A stretch of DNA of 64,000 bases from Desulfogranum marinum (GTDB lineage Bacteria > Desulfobacterota > Desulfobulbia > Desulfobulbales > Desulfobulbaceae), in NCBI RefSeq assembly GCF_016918565.1, contig NZ_JAFFQD010000001.1:248001-312000 (forward strand). The letters run 5' to 3'. A program made the position numbers and the translations under genes. Under the pieces are notes generated by a model. That model ran no database searches. It was not told the origin of the DNA and worked only from the letters and a program-made list of their open reading frames with translations. Shown piece after piece: positions 1-8,141 of this stretch. Position 1 is the first letter of the stretch, and each line of letters opens with the position of its first letter.

Positions 1-477
1 TTCCGCCTCAACGTTTTACCCATCCACCTCCCCCCGCTGCGTAAGAGGAAAGAAGACATCCCTTTGCTTGTCGATTATTTCCGGCGGGAATATTGTGATT
101 CCCATCCAGAAAAACCTGCAGCCCTCCCCAAAAATCTGATCAAGGAGTTCTGTGAAAATGACTGGCCTGGAAATATCAGAGAATTACGCAACGTAGTGCG
201 CCGCCACTGCGTACTCGGGCTTGGGTGTGCGCAACAAACAACTGACAAGGGGCAGCCCCCCTCTTTTTCCCAGCCAATCGTATTTGAACATGACTGCCCT
301 CCATGGAAAGAGTTCATGGAACAACAGGAAAAGCACTATCTGGAAACCGTTTTACATGCAGTAGCCGGCAAGGTCACAACAGCTTGTAAAGCAATGGGTA
401 TTTCAAGAAAAAGTCTTTATGATAAAATTAACAAGCATGCAATAAACCTGGAAGAAGTAAGAAGAAAGCCTCAATAG
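1..477 (+). CDS. Sigma-54 dependent transcriptional activator, C-terminal part (5' end outside window)
   Basis: The reading frame is open from base 1 and ends at a TAG at 475-477, so only the last ~158 residues are present. The start of the visible part is the end of an AAA+ sigma-54 interaction domain: FRLNVLPIHLPPLRKRKEDI, then WPGNIRELRNVVRR (the helix before the sensor-II arginine). A linker follows, then a Fis-type helix-turn-helix near the end (TTACKAMGISRKSLYDKI). Proteins of this family bind upstream enhancers and use ATP to open RpoN-holoenzyme promoters. The N-terminal sensor or receiver domain is not visible, so the signal and target genes cannot be stated. The next gene begins 450 bp downstream. 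Confidence 0.9.
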   Translation, partial: FRLNVLPIHLPPLRKRKEDIPLLVDYFRREYCDSHPEKPAALPKNLIKEFCENDWPGNIRELRNVVRRHCVLGLGCAQQTTDKGQPPSFSQPIVFEHDCPPWKEFMEQQEKHYLETVLHAVAGKVTTACKAMGISRKSLYDKINKHAINLEEVRRKPQ

Positions 478-659
478 TACGCATGGTGCAGGTTTGAGGT
501 GTAATCAATCAAAGAGTGAGCAGCACCGTGAGTTACCCCCGTGCGTAATTACCAATTTCAGCTCGATTTTTTTTATTCACTTTCCCGTCTTTTGTAGTAT
601 CAAGCCAACCATCAAATGCTCTATGATAACAGTATCAAAATTGAATATTCTATAAATGA

Positions 660-818
660 GCCCGTTGATTTACTGTCCTCTCGCCCAATCTCTCGGAGTC
701 TAGCGCTTACCTCGTTATGCTGAAAAAATAATCATCGGAATATCAACTATATGCCTGTGGTTATTTTTTAAGCATGCCTTGACCTTGAACGAAAACCCTA
801 GTAAATCAACAGACTCAT
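660..818. repeat. MITE-like palindromic repeat, family A copy 1
   Basis: This ~155-bp intergenic element begins with GTTGATTTACT (664-674) and ends with its inverse AGTAAATCAAC (800-810). Its sequence is nearly the reverse complement of 47951-48094. Relative to that copy it carries the extra segment CGGAGTCTAGCGCTTACCTC at 694-713 in place of about four bases. No reading frame is carried. The rest of the 478-927 gap shows no gene that I can recognise. Confidence 0.8.
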
Positions 819-927
819 AAATGATATTCACAAAATCACACTATGGTAACAATAAATGCTTACATGTTCCGGCACACACGGTTGAATATTTTGACAAAAT
901 CAAACTTACATTCTTTTACGGAAAATA

Positions 928-1410
928 ATGGCTGCTAAAAAAAGGGTTGAGTTACCGATCATCGGTTGGCGGGAGTGGGTCAAGCTTCCCGACCTTGGGA
1001 TTAATAAAATTAAAGCAAAAGTTGATTCAGGAGCACGCTCTTCATCCATACACGCTTTCAATATCAAAACATTTCATAGAGATGGCGAACAATGGGTACG
1101 CTTTAGCATTCATCCCATCCAACGCTCGAAAATGGACGCTCTCGACGTGGAAGCCAAAGTGCTGGAATCCAGATCGATCAAAAGTTCAAACGGAATAGCA
1201 AAAATACGGCCGGTCATCCTGACGAAAATTGAGTTGCTGGGGAAAATTTGGGAAGTGGAATTAACTCTTGCAAGTCGTGATAATATGGGATTTAGGATGC
1301 TCTTGGGACGCGAAGCCTTTAGGAACCGATTTCTTGTTGATTGCGGTAGGTCGTATTATGGCGGCAAGCCCGAAAAACAGAAGAAAACCAACACAAAAAA
1401 TCGAACATAA
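928..1410 (+). CDS. RimB-like ATP-dependent zinc protease family protein (retropepsin-like fold)
   Basis: This 160-residue protein matches the family annotated as ATP-dependent zinc protease (Pfam PF05618) and is related to RimB of the pseudomonad rimABK operon. Visible hallmarks are IIGWREWVKLPDLGINKIKA at the start, the aspartyl-protease-like KVDSGARSSS motif near residues 31-40, and MLLGREAF in the C-terminal half. The C-terminus is lysine and asparagine rich. It lies 21 bp upstream of rimK, so the two are probably co-transcribed and act on the same pathway of glutamate-tail modification. The ATG has only a weak ribosome site (GGAAAA). The family assignment is firm; the substrate is inferred from the neighbour. 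Confidence 0.85.
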   Translation: MAAKKRVELPIIGWREWVKLPDLGINKIKAKVDSGARSSSIHAFNIKTFHRDGEQWVRFSIHPIQRSKMDALDVEAKVLESRSIKSSNGIAKIRPVILTKIELLGKIWEVELTLASRDNMGFRMLLGREAFRNRFLVDCGRSYYGGKPEKQKKTNTKNRT

Positions 1411-1431
1411 TATAGAGGTTAAAGTATACAC

Positions 1432-2688
1432 ATGAAACTCGCTATTCTCTCATGCAGCCCAAATTGCTACAGTACTCGTCGGCTCCGAGAAGCCGCTCAG
1501 CAGCGCGGCCACAATGTGAAAGTACTTAATACCCTTAAATTCGCGATTGACCTTGAGCAAGGTATGCCTGATCTCTATTTTCGGACAAAACGACTCTCTC
1601 ATTATGATGCCGTCCTTCCCCGAATTGGATCATCAATCACCTATTTTGGGAACGCTGTGGTGAGACAATTTGAACAAATGGACGTATTTTGTGCAAACTC
1701 GTCCAGCAGTATTGCTAATTCAAGAGACAAGCTGCGAAGCTTGCAGATATTGAGTCGACACCATATCGGCATACCTAAGACGACCTTTGTGCGCGATAAG
1801 AAAGATGTGCTGCCCGCCATTGAACGCGTCGGCGGAGCACCGGTAATCATAAAATTGATTGAGGGCACGCAAGGTATTGGGGTGCTGTTGGCAAATTCAA
1901 TAAGTACTGCTGCGGCTATTATTGAGCTGTTGCAAAGCCAGAAACAAAGTGTGTTAATTCAAAAATTCGTCAAAGAGAGCAAAGGTCGTGACATTAGAGC
2001 GTTTGTAGTTGGTGATCAAGTTGTTGCGTCAATGCGGCGCGTTGCCCAAGGCCAGGAATTTCGCAGCAATGTTCACCGGGGAGGCGTCACGGAACCGGTT
2101 GTCCTTGATGAATCATACCGGGAAACAGCCGTAAGAGCTGCTCAGATTATGGGGCTGCGTGTTGCTGGTGTCGACCTGCTTGAAGGAAAGGATGGGCCGC
2201 AAATTGTCGAGGTCAATTCATCACCAGGGCTGGAAGGTATTGAGGGGTGTACCCAGCTTGATATTGCAGGTTCAATCATTGACTATATTGCTGCCCAGGT
2301 CAACTTTCCCGACATTGACCTTCGTCAGCGTCTGACAGTGAGCAGCGGTTATGGTGTTGCTGAAATATACATTCCAGAGGGATCTGAATATGTCGGTAAA
2401 ACCATCCAGGAATCGCAATTGAGAGAAAAAGATATTGTTGTACTCACACTCCATCGCGGCACAAAGGTTATTCCCAACCCACGGTCGCACAGAGAATTGG
2501 AAAACGGCGATCGTTTGCTTTGTTTCGGAAAGCTTGAATTAATGCGTAACATGACGCCGTTAAAGGTGCGGAAAAAAAGGCGGCCAATAGTGAAAGACCT
2601 TCCAGAGTTACCTGTTGCCGAAGAGGTCTTTAAAGAGTCTGGTGCGATAGACTCAATATCAATTCCACCTGATAACGATGCTATATAA
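1432..2688 (+). CDS. rimK: RimK-type alpha-L-glutamate ligase with C-terminal RCK_C (TrkA-C) domain
   Basis: The 418-residue protein has two parts. Residues ~1-290 are an ATP-grasp ligase of the RimK type, which adds glutamate residues to the C-terminus of ribosomal protein S6 or related acceptors. Seen here are NSRDKLRSLQILSRHHIGIP, the nucleotide-binding IIKLIEGTQGIGV, and the metal-site VEVNSSPGLEGIE. Residues ~300-370 form an RCK_C/TrkA-C ligand-binding domain (YIPEGSEYVGKTIQE, LENGDRLLCFG), which E. coli RimK lacks. A lysine-rich tail follows. The stop codon overlaps the start of the next gene by one base (TAATG), so translation is coupled. The extra domain suggests control by a small ligand, which is inference. 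Confidence 0.92.
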   Translation: MKLAILSCSPNCYSTRRLREAAQQRGHNVKVLNTLKFAIDLEQGMPDLYFRTKRLSHYDAVLPRIGSSITYFGNAVVRQFEQMDVFCANSSSSIANSRDKLRSLQILSRHHIGIPKTTFVRDKKDVLPAIERVGGAPVIIKLIEGTQGIGVLLANSISTAAAIIELLQSQKQSVLIQKFVKESKGRDIRAFVVGDQVVASMRRVAQGQEFRSNVHRGGVTEPVVLDESYRETAVRAAQIMGLRVAGVDLLEGKDGPQIVEVNSSPGLEGIEGCTQLDIAGSIIDYIAAQVNFPDIDLRQRLTVSSGYGVAEIYIPEGSEYVGKTIQESQLREKDIVVLTLHRGTKVIPNPRSHRELENGDRLLCFGKLELMRNMTPLKVRKKRRPIVKDLPELPVAEEVFKESGAIDSISIPPDNDAI

Positions 2689-3773
2689 TGGAAAAAAGAC
2701 ATGCTAAAAAAATTACCGACGATTGGTTTGGCGAAAAAATTGCTGCAGGAGAGGCAAAAAACGTCAATCTCGCAGTAGGTGAAAGCTACAGTGGAATGAC
2801 CGTCAACATTCAAATCCACATTCAACGGGCGATCGAGGACGGCCCTGTCTTTTTCGTAACAGCTGCGCTGCATGGCGATGAGATAAATGGCTGCGGAGCC
2901 ATTCGTCAACTCATACAAGATGCTGACTTTGCGCTTCTGAGAGGGACCCTTGTCCTTGTGCCGGTGCTCAACCTGCCGGCATTTGATCGTCATTCTAGAT
3001 ATCTACCAGACCGTCGCGATCTCAATCGCTCCTTTCCAGGATCGAAAGACGGCAGTCTTGCAAGTCGAATGGCCTATACTATTTTTAATGAGCTTGTCGC
3101 TCGATGTGAGTATGGGATTGATCTGCACACTGCTGCGGTGCGCCGAACAAACTATCCTACAGTCCGAGCTGACCTGGGTGACCCTCAGGTTCGTAAGCTT
3201 GCGAAAGCCTTTGGTTCGGAAATTATTATAAACTCAAAGGGACCTAAAAACTCATTTCGCAGGGAAGCCTGTGCTGCAGGCTGCCCAACGATTATAATGG
3301 AGGGCGGAGAAGTATGGAAAGTAGAACCCGGCATTGTTGAAACTGCTGTTCGTGGGGTGAAAAATGTACTCCGCAATTTTGATATGATTGAAGAAGATAT
3401 TAAAAATCCTCCATATCAAATTATAATTGATAAATCTAAATGGATGCGTGCAGAGCATGGTGGATTTCTTGATTTCCATATCCAGCCGGGTGACCTTATA
3501 GAAAAAGGGCAGCCTCTTGCCACCAACACTACTATTCTCGGTGAAGCCCAGGGAACTCTCCTCGCCCCATTTGATGCGGTCGTCATGGGAATGACCAGTC
3601 TGCCGGCAGTCAGCCCTGGTGAACCTATCTGTAATCTGGGTAAACTGCCTAAAAAAAACAGCCCTGCAAAACTCAGCCAATTACGAGAGGACAAAAACGG
3701 CCTTGAACAAAGGGTGGTGGAGGAGCTTGGGTCAAGTGTACTTGTCGTAGAACCATCGGAAGAGACAGAATAA
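2688..3773 (+). CDS. Succinylglutamate desuccinylase/aspartoacylase family zinc hydrolase
   Basis: This 361-residue protein belongs to the AstE/AspA branch of the M14-like zinc carboxypeptidases. Zinc-site motifs are visible as ALHGDEINGCGAI (HxxE) near residues 66-78 and GIDLHTAAVRRTNYP around 143. DRRDLNRSFPG and IIMEGGEVW are also family motifs. The last ~110 residues form a barrel-like region with HGGFLDFHIQPGDLIEKGQP, similar to a biotinyl/lipoyl fold. The start overlaps the rimK stop. Family enzymes cut amide bonds at acylated amino acids. Next to a glutamate ligase, removal or trimming of a glutamyl tail is a plausible job, but it is not proven by sequence. Confidence 0.88.
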   Translation: MEKRHAKKITDDWFGEKIAAGEAKNVNLAVGESYSGMTVNIQIHIQRAIEDGPVFFVTAALHGDEINGCGAIRQLIQDADFALLRGTLVLVPVLNLPAFDRHSRYLPDRRDLNRSFPGSKDGSLASRMAYTIFNELVARCEYGIDLHTAAVRRTNYPTVRADLGDPQVRKLAKAFGSEIIINSKGPKNSFRREACAAGCPTIIMEGGEVWKVEPGIVETAVRGVKNVLRNFDMIEEDIKNPPYQIIIDKSKWMRAEHGGFLDFHIQPGDLIEKGQPLATNTTILGEAQGTLLAPFDAVVMGMTSLPAVSPGEPICNLGKLPKKNSPAKLSQLREDKNGLEQRVVEELGSSVLVVEPSEETE

Positions 3774-3803
3774 AATTCAGATCAACCCCTATCACAGGTT
3801 AAA

Positions 3804-3979
3804 GGGTATCTTGAATAAATAACTTTGTCGCCCACGATTGAGGCATGCTTAAGAAATCACCACAGGCAGTTAACTACTTTCGGAGTCTTCGCTTACCTTA
3901 AAGCATACTTTTTACGGCATGACAAGGTAAGCGCCGGACACCGAGAGCCTGGGCGAAAAAGCAATTATGCAAGATGGCC
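3804..3979. repeat. MITE-like palindromic repeat, family A copy 3 with two 17-bp motifs in opposite orientation
   Basis: Ends are GGTATCTTGAATA (3805-3817) and TATGCAAGATGGCC (3966-3979), an imperfect terminal inverted repeat that touches the mgtE stop codon. Inside are CGGAGTCTTCGCTTACC (3881-3897) and a diverged inverse copy GGTAAGCGCCGGACACCG (3926-3943), able to pair as a stem. Flanking blocks (GAGGCATG, CACAGGCA, GAGAG..TGGGCGAAAA) match the family A copies at 660-818 and 47951-48094. Confidence 0.75.
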
Positions 3980-5334
3980 TACAGTTTCGGTAAAACTGCA
4001 GACGCGAAACTGAGAACAAAAAAGAATCCACACATATCAGTAACTGTCGTCAAGAGTGGGCTCGAGACTAATGCAGGATCCATTTTCATCCGCTTGAGCA
4101 AAAGCGGCAAAATCCCCCCCAAAATAACAGATACAAGTGTATTTGCGGCCAATGCGCCCCCCACCACTACCCCGAGCCAAATATTACTTTGCCACATAAA
4201 GGCCACTAATCCAAGTAAAGCGCCAAGCACGAGTCCGTTAAGAATACCCACTTTTGTTTCTTTGAGCACAACCCATACTATTTCGCCTGGTTTTACAAGG
4301 CCAAGAGAAAGCTCCCGCATTGAAATAGCAACAGCCTGATTCCCGGAACAGCCGCTCATATCACTGACCATTGGCAGAAACACAGCAAGTGTGATGGCAG
4401 CGGCAAGAGTATCCTGATAAAGAGCTATCACACTGGCGGCGATGATATTAAGGACAATGTTCATACTCAACCAAGACAATCGGCGTCCTGATCGCTGCAA
4501 TAACGGCATTGTTCGAAATTCTTCACCACCAATGATTCCGCTTATTCGCAAAAAAGCTTTTGTTTTTTGTTTGCTATACTCTTCTTCAACAGCACCAGGC
4601 AGTACGACACCGACAAGTTGCCCGCGATCATCAATAACCGGTACACCGAAAAACTTATGGTCTTCGAAAAAATCCTTTAACACACTCAGAGGAGTCGTGT
4701 CTGCCACTGATAACGGCGATGGAATCATGATGTCGCCGAGCCGGGTTTTACGTGAGGGAAAAAGGAGGTTGTGCATACGCAAGACCCCTTTCAATTTGTT
4801 TTCCGAATCTACAACATAGAAGTACTGGACATTGTAGTCCGCATACTTTTCCTGATTTTCTCGAAGGTCATTAAGTACATCCCGAATGGTGTCCTCAGTG
4901 CTAAACACCAAAAATTCTGAAATCATAAGGCCACCGGCACAATCTGCAGGATACCTCAGAAGTCTTCTTGCATCAGCCGCATCTTCCTTTTCCATGCTGG
5001 CGAGGATCGACTCACTCCTGCCATCATCCATCTCTCCCAGAACATCCGCAGCATGGTCGCTTGGCAATTCTTCCAGGATGGATGCCGCCTGTTGGGATGA
5101 CATATTCTCAACTAAATCGGCAGCCTGTTTTTCCGAAATACCTTCAATAAGCTCTGCAGCATCCTCCGGAGTCAGCTTATCAAACAAAAGATGCTGTTCT
5201 TCCTCGGTAAGTCGGGAAATTATTCGCGCCTTTTCTGATGCTCCCAGTTCATCCAAAAAACTAACGATTGCAGACTCAGTACCGCTCTTTATCAGCTCGC
5301 TAAGTATTTCCCACTGCTTTGATGTGTCCTTCAT
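3979..5334 (-). CDS. mgtE: Magnesium transporter MgtE
   Basis: The protein of ~451 residues has the full MgtE plan: an N-terminal helical MgtE_N domain, two CBS domains (around DVLNDLRENQ and PVIDDRGQLVGVVLP), and a C-terminal membrane part. Signature strings are PMVSDMSGCSGNQAVA and DPALVSSPLLTTVTD. Family members conduct Mg2+ across the inner membrane and are gated by cytosolic Mg2+ binding. The frame is open as far as 5451, but 5365-5408 is a dispersed repeat (family D). I therefore prefer the ATG at 5334, with AAGAAGAG about 11 bases upstream; ATG at 5364 is the alternative. It is the last of three minus-strand ion-transport genes. Confidence 0.92.
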   Translation of the reverse strand: MKDTSKQWEILSELIKSGTESAIVSFLDELGASEKARIISRLTEEEQHLLFDKLTPEDAAELIEGISEKQAADLVENMSSQQAASILEELPSDHAADVLGEMDDGRSESILASMEKEDAADARRLLRYPADCAGGLMISEFLVFSTEDTIRDVLNDLRENQEKYADYNVQYFYVVDSENKLKGVLRMHNLLFPSRKTRLGDIMIPSPLSVADTTPLSVLKDFFEDHKFFGVPVIDDRGQLVGVVLPGAVEEEYSKQKTKAFLRISGIIGGEEFRTMPLLQRSGRRLSWLSMNIVLNIIAASVIALYQDTLAAAITLAVFLPMVSDMSGCSGNQAVAISMRELSLGLVKPGEIVWVVLKETKVGILNGLVLGALLGLVAFMWQSNIWLGVVVGGALAANTLVSVILGGILPLLLKRMKMDPALVSSPLLTTVTDMCGFFFVLSFASAVLPKL

Positions 5335-5364
5335 GGAGATATGTACTCTTCTTTTTATTGACAT

Positions 5365-5408
5365 AACTTTGAACCTGTCACCGCTTGAACCGATGAAAAA
5401 TCCGGGTT
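5365..5408 (-). repeat. Dispersed repeat, family D copy 3
   Basis: Read on the minus strand this block gives CCCGGATTTTTCATCGGTTC followed by AAGCGGTGACAGGTTCAAAG. The same order of blocks occurs at 12822-12895 and, inverted, at 23363-23418. It overlaps the upstream end of the mgtE open frame, so residues encoded there are probably not part of the native protein. Confidence 0.7.
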
Positions 5409-5499
5409 GATTTCTCCGTTGGGTGGTCCAGCCTGCCGACATCCTACCCAAACATGATACTACTGCTCTGAAAATGGGAAGTTATGTGCAATGTCAGGG

Positions 5500-5625
5500 A
5501 CAAAACTTATCGCAGGCATATACTTAATATCGGAGTCTTCACTTCCCCACCCCGAGGATAATTTTTCTTTGTATAAAGAGATCAGCGGTGGAATCCGAGA
5601 GATTGACAAAAAACAATCCTGCAAG
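5500..5625. repeat. MITE-like repeat, family A copy 4
   Basis: Blocks shared with the other family A copies are GCAGGCATATACTTAATAT, then a variant motif CGGAGTCTTCACTTCCCC (5531-5548), CCGAGGATAATTTTT, CCGAGAGATTG and the end TGCAAGACGG. The element fills most of the space between mgtE and the MscS gene. It is divergent and parts of the alignment are loose. Confidence 0.6.
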
Positions 5626-5629
5626 ACGG

Positions 5630-8080
5630 TCAACTGTTTTGCTCGACCTCTTTGCTCTGCTCATGGGTTCGGTTTAACACTTTTATCGCTTTTTCATCGA
5701 TACTACGCAGGTGAAGGTCGGTTTGTGGAAAGGGGATTTCAATGCCCGCTAAATCAAACTCAGCTTCAATATCCTGATTGAGCTCGCTACGTACAACAAG
5801 TCCCTCGGCAAAGTCTGGTATCCATACCCGCAACTCAAAGTCCAACGAACTTGCGCCAAAAGCCAGAAAAAGTGCTTTTGGTTCTGGTTTGGTAAGCACC
5901 ATCGGGTTAGCATCGGCACAAGAAAGCAAAATTTTGAGTACTGCAGAGATGTCGGTTCCATAAGCAACACCAACCGGCAATTTCACCCGTACCCGTTTTT
6001 CTGAAAGCGTCCAGTTGGTTACTCTACCGGTAATAAGTTCCGAGTTTGGTATAACAACCTCTGCATTATCAAAAGTCTGGACTATGGTTGCCCTAAGCCC
6101 TAGCTCCTTTACTTCACCAACTTCCATTCCGATCTCTATCATATCACCGACTTTTATCGGCCGTTCAAAAAGGAGAATAAGTCCACTCACAAAATTATTA
6201 ACAATTGCCTGTAAACCAAACCCGATTCCAACACCAAGTGCACCACCAAGGATAGTTATTTGACTCAAGCCGAAGCCGAGCATCTTTAACAGTACAAAAA
6301 ACCCAATGGTCAATATTGCATAATGGACAAGTCTTGAGATTGATACCTGAACTCCTAACTCAACACCATAACGCGGAAGAACGGTCTGTTGGAGAAAAGC
6401 CCTAAGCCCCCTTGAGAAAACAAAAGTAGCATAACAGATAAAAACGACAATAAGCACTGAACCCGGAGTAATCTTCAGCCCAAAAAGAGACAGCTCAATT
6501 GATGTCATGGCAATAAATGCAGCTTCGACAGTTGGGCGTATTCTCAGCACCATGAGAGTGATCGCCAACCAGAGAAGCCCAAGAGCGAGAATCAGCGCCG
6601 GAGTAATTTGGTTAACAATCCTCGTCGCATTTTGGCGGACAGTGGCAACCGGCGCATTCAGCAGCATGCATTCCAGTAAACCTGAAGCCATCTCCAGCAT
6701 AAGCAAGATCATCAGACTGACGAGTATTTCAGCAAGCACTATTCCAAAAATATAGACGGCAAACTGATCATAACCTAAGATACCGGAGATGATTATAGTC
6801 AACGGCAAACAACACCACAGCCAGATTGCCCAGGTAATTTTTGTACTCGACGAATTTTTCCAGCGACGTCTCAACAGGTACAGATAATAGGCAAGCCCCA
6901 ATACTGATATATAAAAGACAAAGAGATAGGTAAAGAGTTGCGGCAATCCAATAATACTGAATAAATGAGAAACAGCCAACAAAAGGACTACCCTTCTTAA
7001 GAGTGTACTTTGCCAGGGGGTATGACATACATTTTTGGCTAAAATAGCCACAACGACGATTAACGGCAGCTGTGACAATGCCTCCCACTCCGGGGGAAGG
7101 TCAGGACGAATTGGGGTGGTGTTTATAATGCCAAAAGATGCACTGGCAATAAAAACTGCCGTGGCAACCGGCCTGGAGGCAAAAGGGTGCCACTTAGAAG
7201 AAGCTTTGACCAGTTTTTTGCTGGCATGCACAACAAAAACAAGCAGACATATTGCAAGCAGGCTCATCGCAACGCCCTGCTTATTCTGGTTGAGATAGCG
7301 AAGCTGGTATTGGCTAAACAGACGAAGGTCTTCCCACCCCTTCTGCAGGAGTTTTTTCTCAAGACGTTGGTAAAAAGTGGGCGAGAGCATTGATGGCGAG
7401 GTCTGCTGGAGGCTAAATCCATTCATATCCTTGATCACGTCAGAGACGGTATCACTGAGCACGTAGACCTGTGTCAAAATTTCACCAATCTCCTTCCCAG
7501 CCTGTAGATTTGGTTTAATCTGTTCTTCAATAGTGTGCTGCCCATTACGTACGAGAGTGTCGAGCGTATCAAGAATTTCTGCTACGTCATCAATTTTTCC
7601 TTGTTTTTCTGCTTCTATGCGTAATGCATGCAAAACATTTTGTCTTTCCAGCCACTCTTTATAAAGTCTTTCCAGAAGCATGACGTTCGACTTGACCGGT
7701 GTATCCAACACTTCGAGCTGTTGATTAATTTTAGCTAGCCGGGATTCAAGGGAAGAAAGCTGGTGATAACTGATATTGGGATCTGATTTGGCCATTATTA
7801 TTTCCCATTCAAGGTCATCTACCTCTGCGGCTATATTAGTTAAGCGCGACAAATGTTCTGCAACATTGGTAATTCCCTCCATCTGATTTTGCAAATCAAC
7901 CAGATCATTTGGAATCTTGTTACTCCATGAATAAATTTCAATAAGCGAGAGTGCCTGTGCTACCTCAGGTTCGGTTTTAGTCGATTCTTCCTCTCCCGAG
8001 CAAGGTATCGAAACCAAGAGAAAGAATATGCAGAGTACGCTGCTGGTAATGATTCTGCTGGTTGTTGTCGGTAACTTCAT
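5630..8080 (-). CDS. Large MscS-family mechanosensitive channel
   Basis: At 816 residues this is an MscK/MscM-like member rather than a short MscS. A signal peptide (IITSSVLCIFFLLVSIPCSG) is followed by a ~220-residue helical periplasmic region. Multiple membrane helices come next (~260-600). The MscS pore and cytoplasmic domain covers ~600-790, with the glycine-rich ILGGALGVGIGFGLQAIVNN and the beta-domain sequence RPIKVGDMIEIGMEVGEV. Such channels release solutes on hypo-osmotic shock. It lies 61 bp downstream of corA and upstream of mgtE on the same strand. No clear Shine-Dalgarno precedes the ATG at 8080. Confidence 0.92.
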   Translation of the reverse strand: MKLPTTTSRIITSSVLCIFFLLVSIPCSGEEESTKTEPEVAQALSLIEIYSWSNKIPNDLVDLQNQMEGITNVAEHLSRLTNIAAEVDDLEWEIIMAKSDPNISYHQLSSLESRLAKINQQLEVLDTPVKSNVMLLERLYKEWLERQNVLHALRIEAEKQGKIDDVAEILDTLDTLVRNGQHTIEEQIKPNLQAGKEIGEILTQVYVLSDTVSDVIKDMNGFSLQQTSPSMLSPTFYQRLEKKLLQKGWEDLRLFSQYQLRYLNQNKQGVAMSLLAICLLVFVVHASKKLVKASSKWHPFASRPVATAVFIASASFGIINTTPIRPDLPPEWEALSQLPLIVVVAILAKNVCHTPWQSTLLRRVVLLLAVSHLFSIIGLPQLFTYLFVFYISVLGLAYYLYLLRRRWKNSSSTKITWAIWLWCCLPLTIIISGILGYDQFAVYIFGIVLAEILVSLMILLMLEMASGLLECMLLNAPVATVRQNATRIVNQITPALILALGLLWLAITLMVLRIRPTVEAAFIAMTSIELSLFGLKITPGSVLIVVFICYATFVFSRGLRAFLQQTVLPRYGVELGVQVSISRLVHYAILTIGFFVLLKMLGFGLSQITILGGALGVGIGFGLQAIVNNFVSGLILLFERPIKVGDMIEIGMEVGEVKELGLRATIVQTFDNAEVVIPNSELITGRVTNWTLSEKRVRVKLPVGVAYGTDISAVLKILLSCADANPMVLTKPEPKALFLAFGASSLDFELRVWIPDFAEGLVVRSELNQDIEAEFDLAGIEIPFPQTDLHLRSIDEKAIKVLNRTHEQSKEVEQNS

Positions 8081-8141
8081 AATTTAATGTTCAATTTGTT
8101 AAGGTGTGTTTTACCGCATTGGTCTATAGCTGCTAGCCCTA

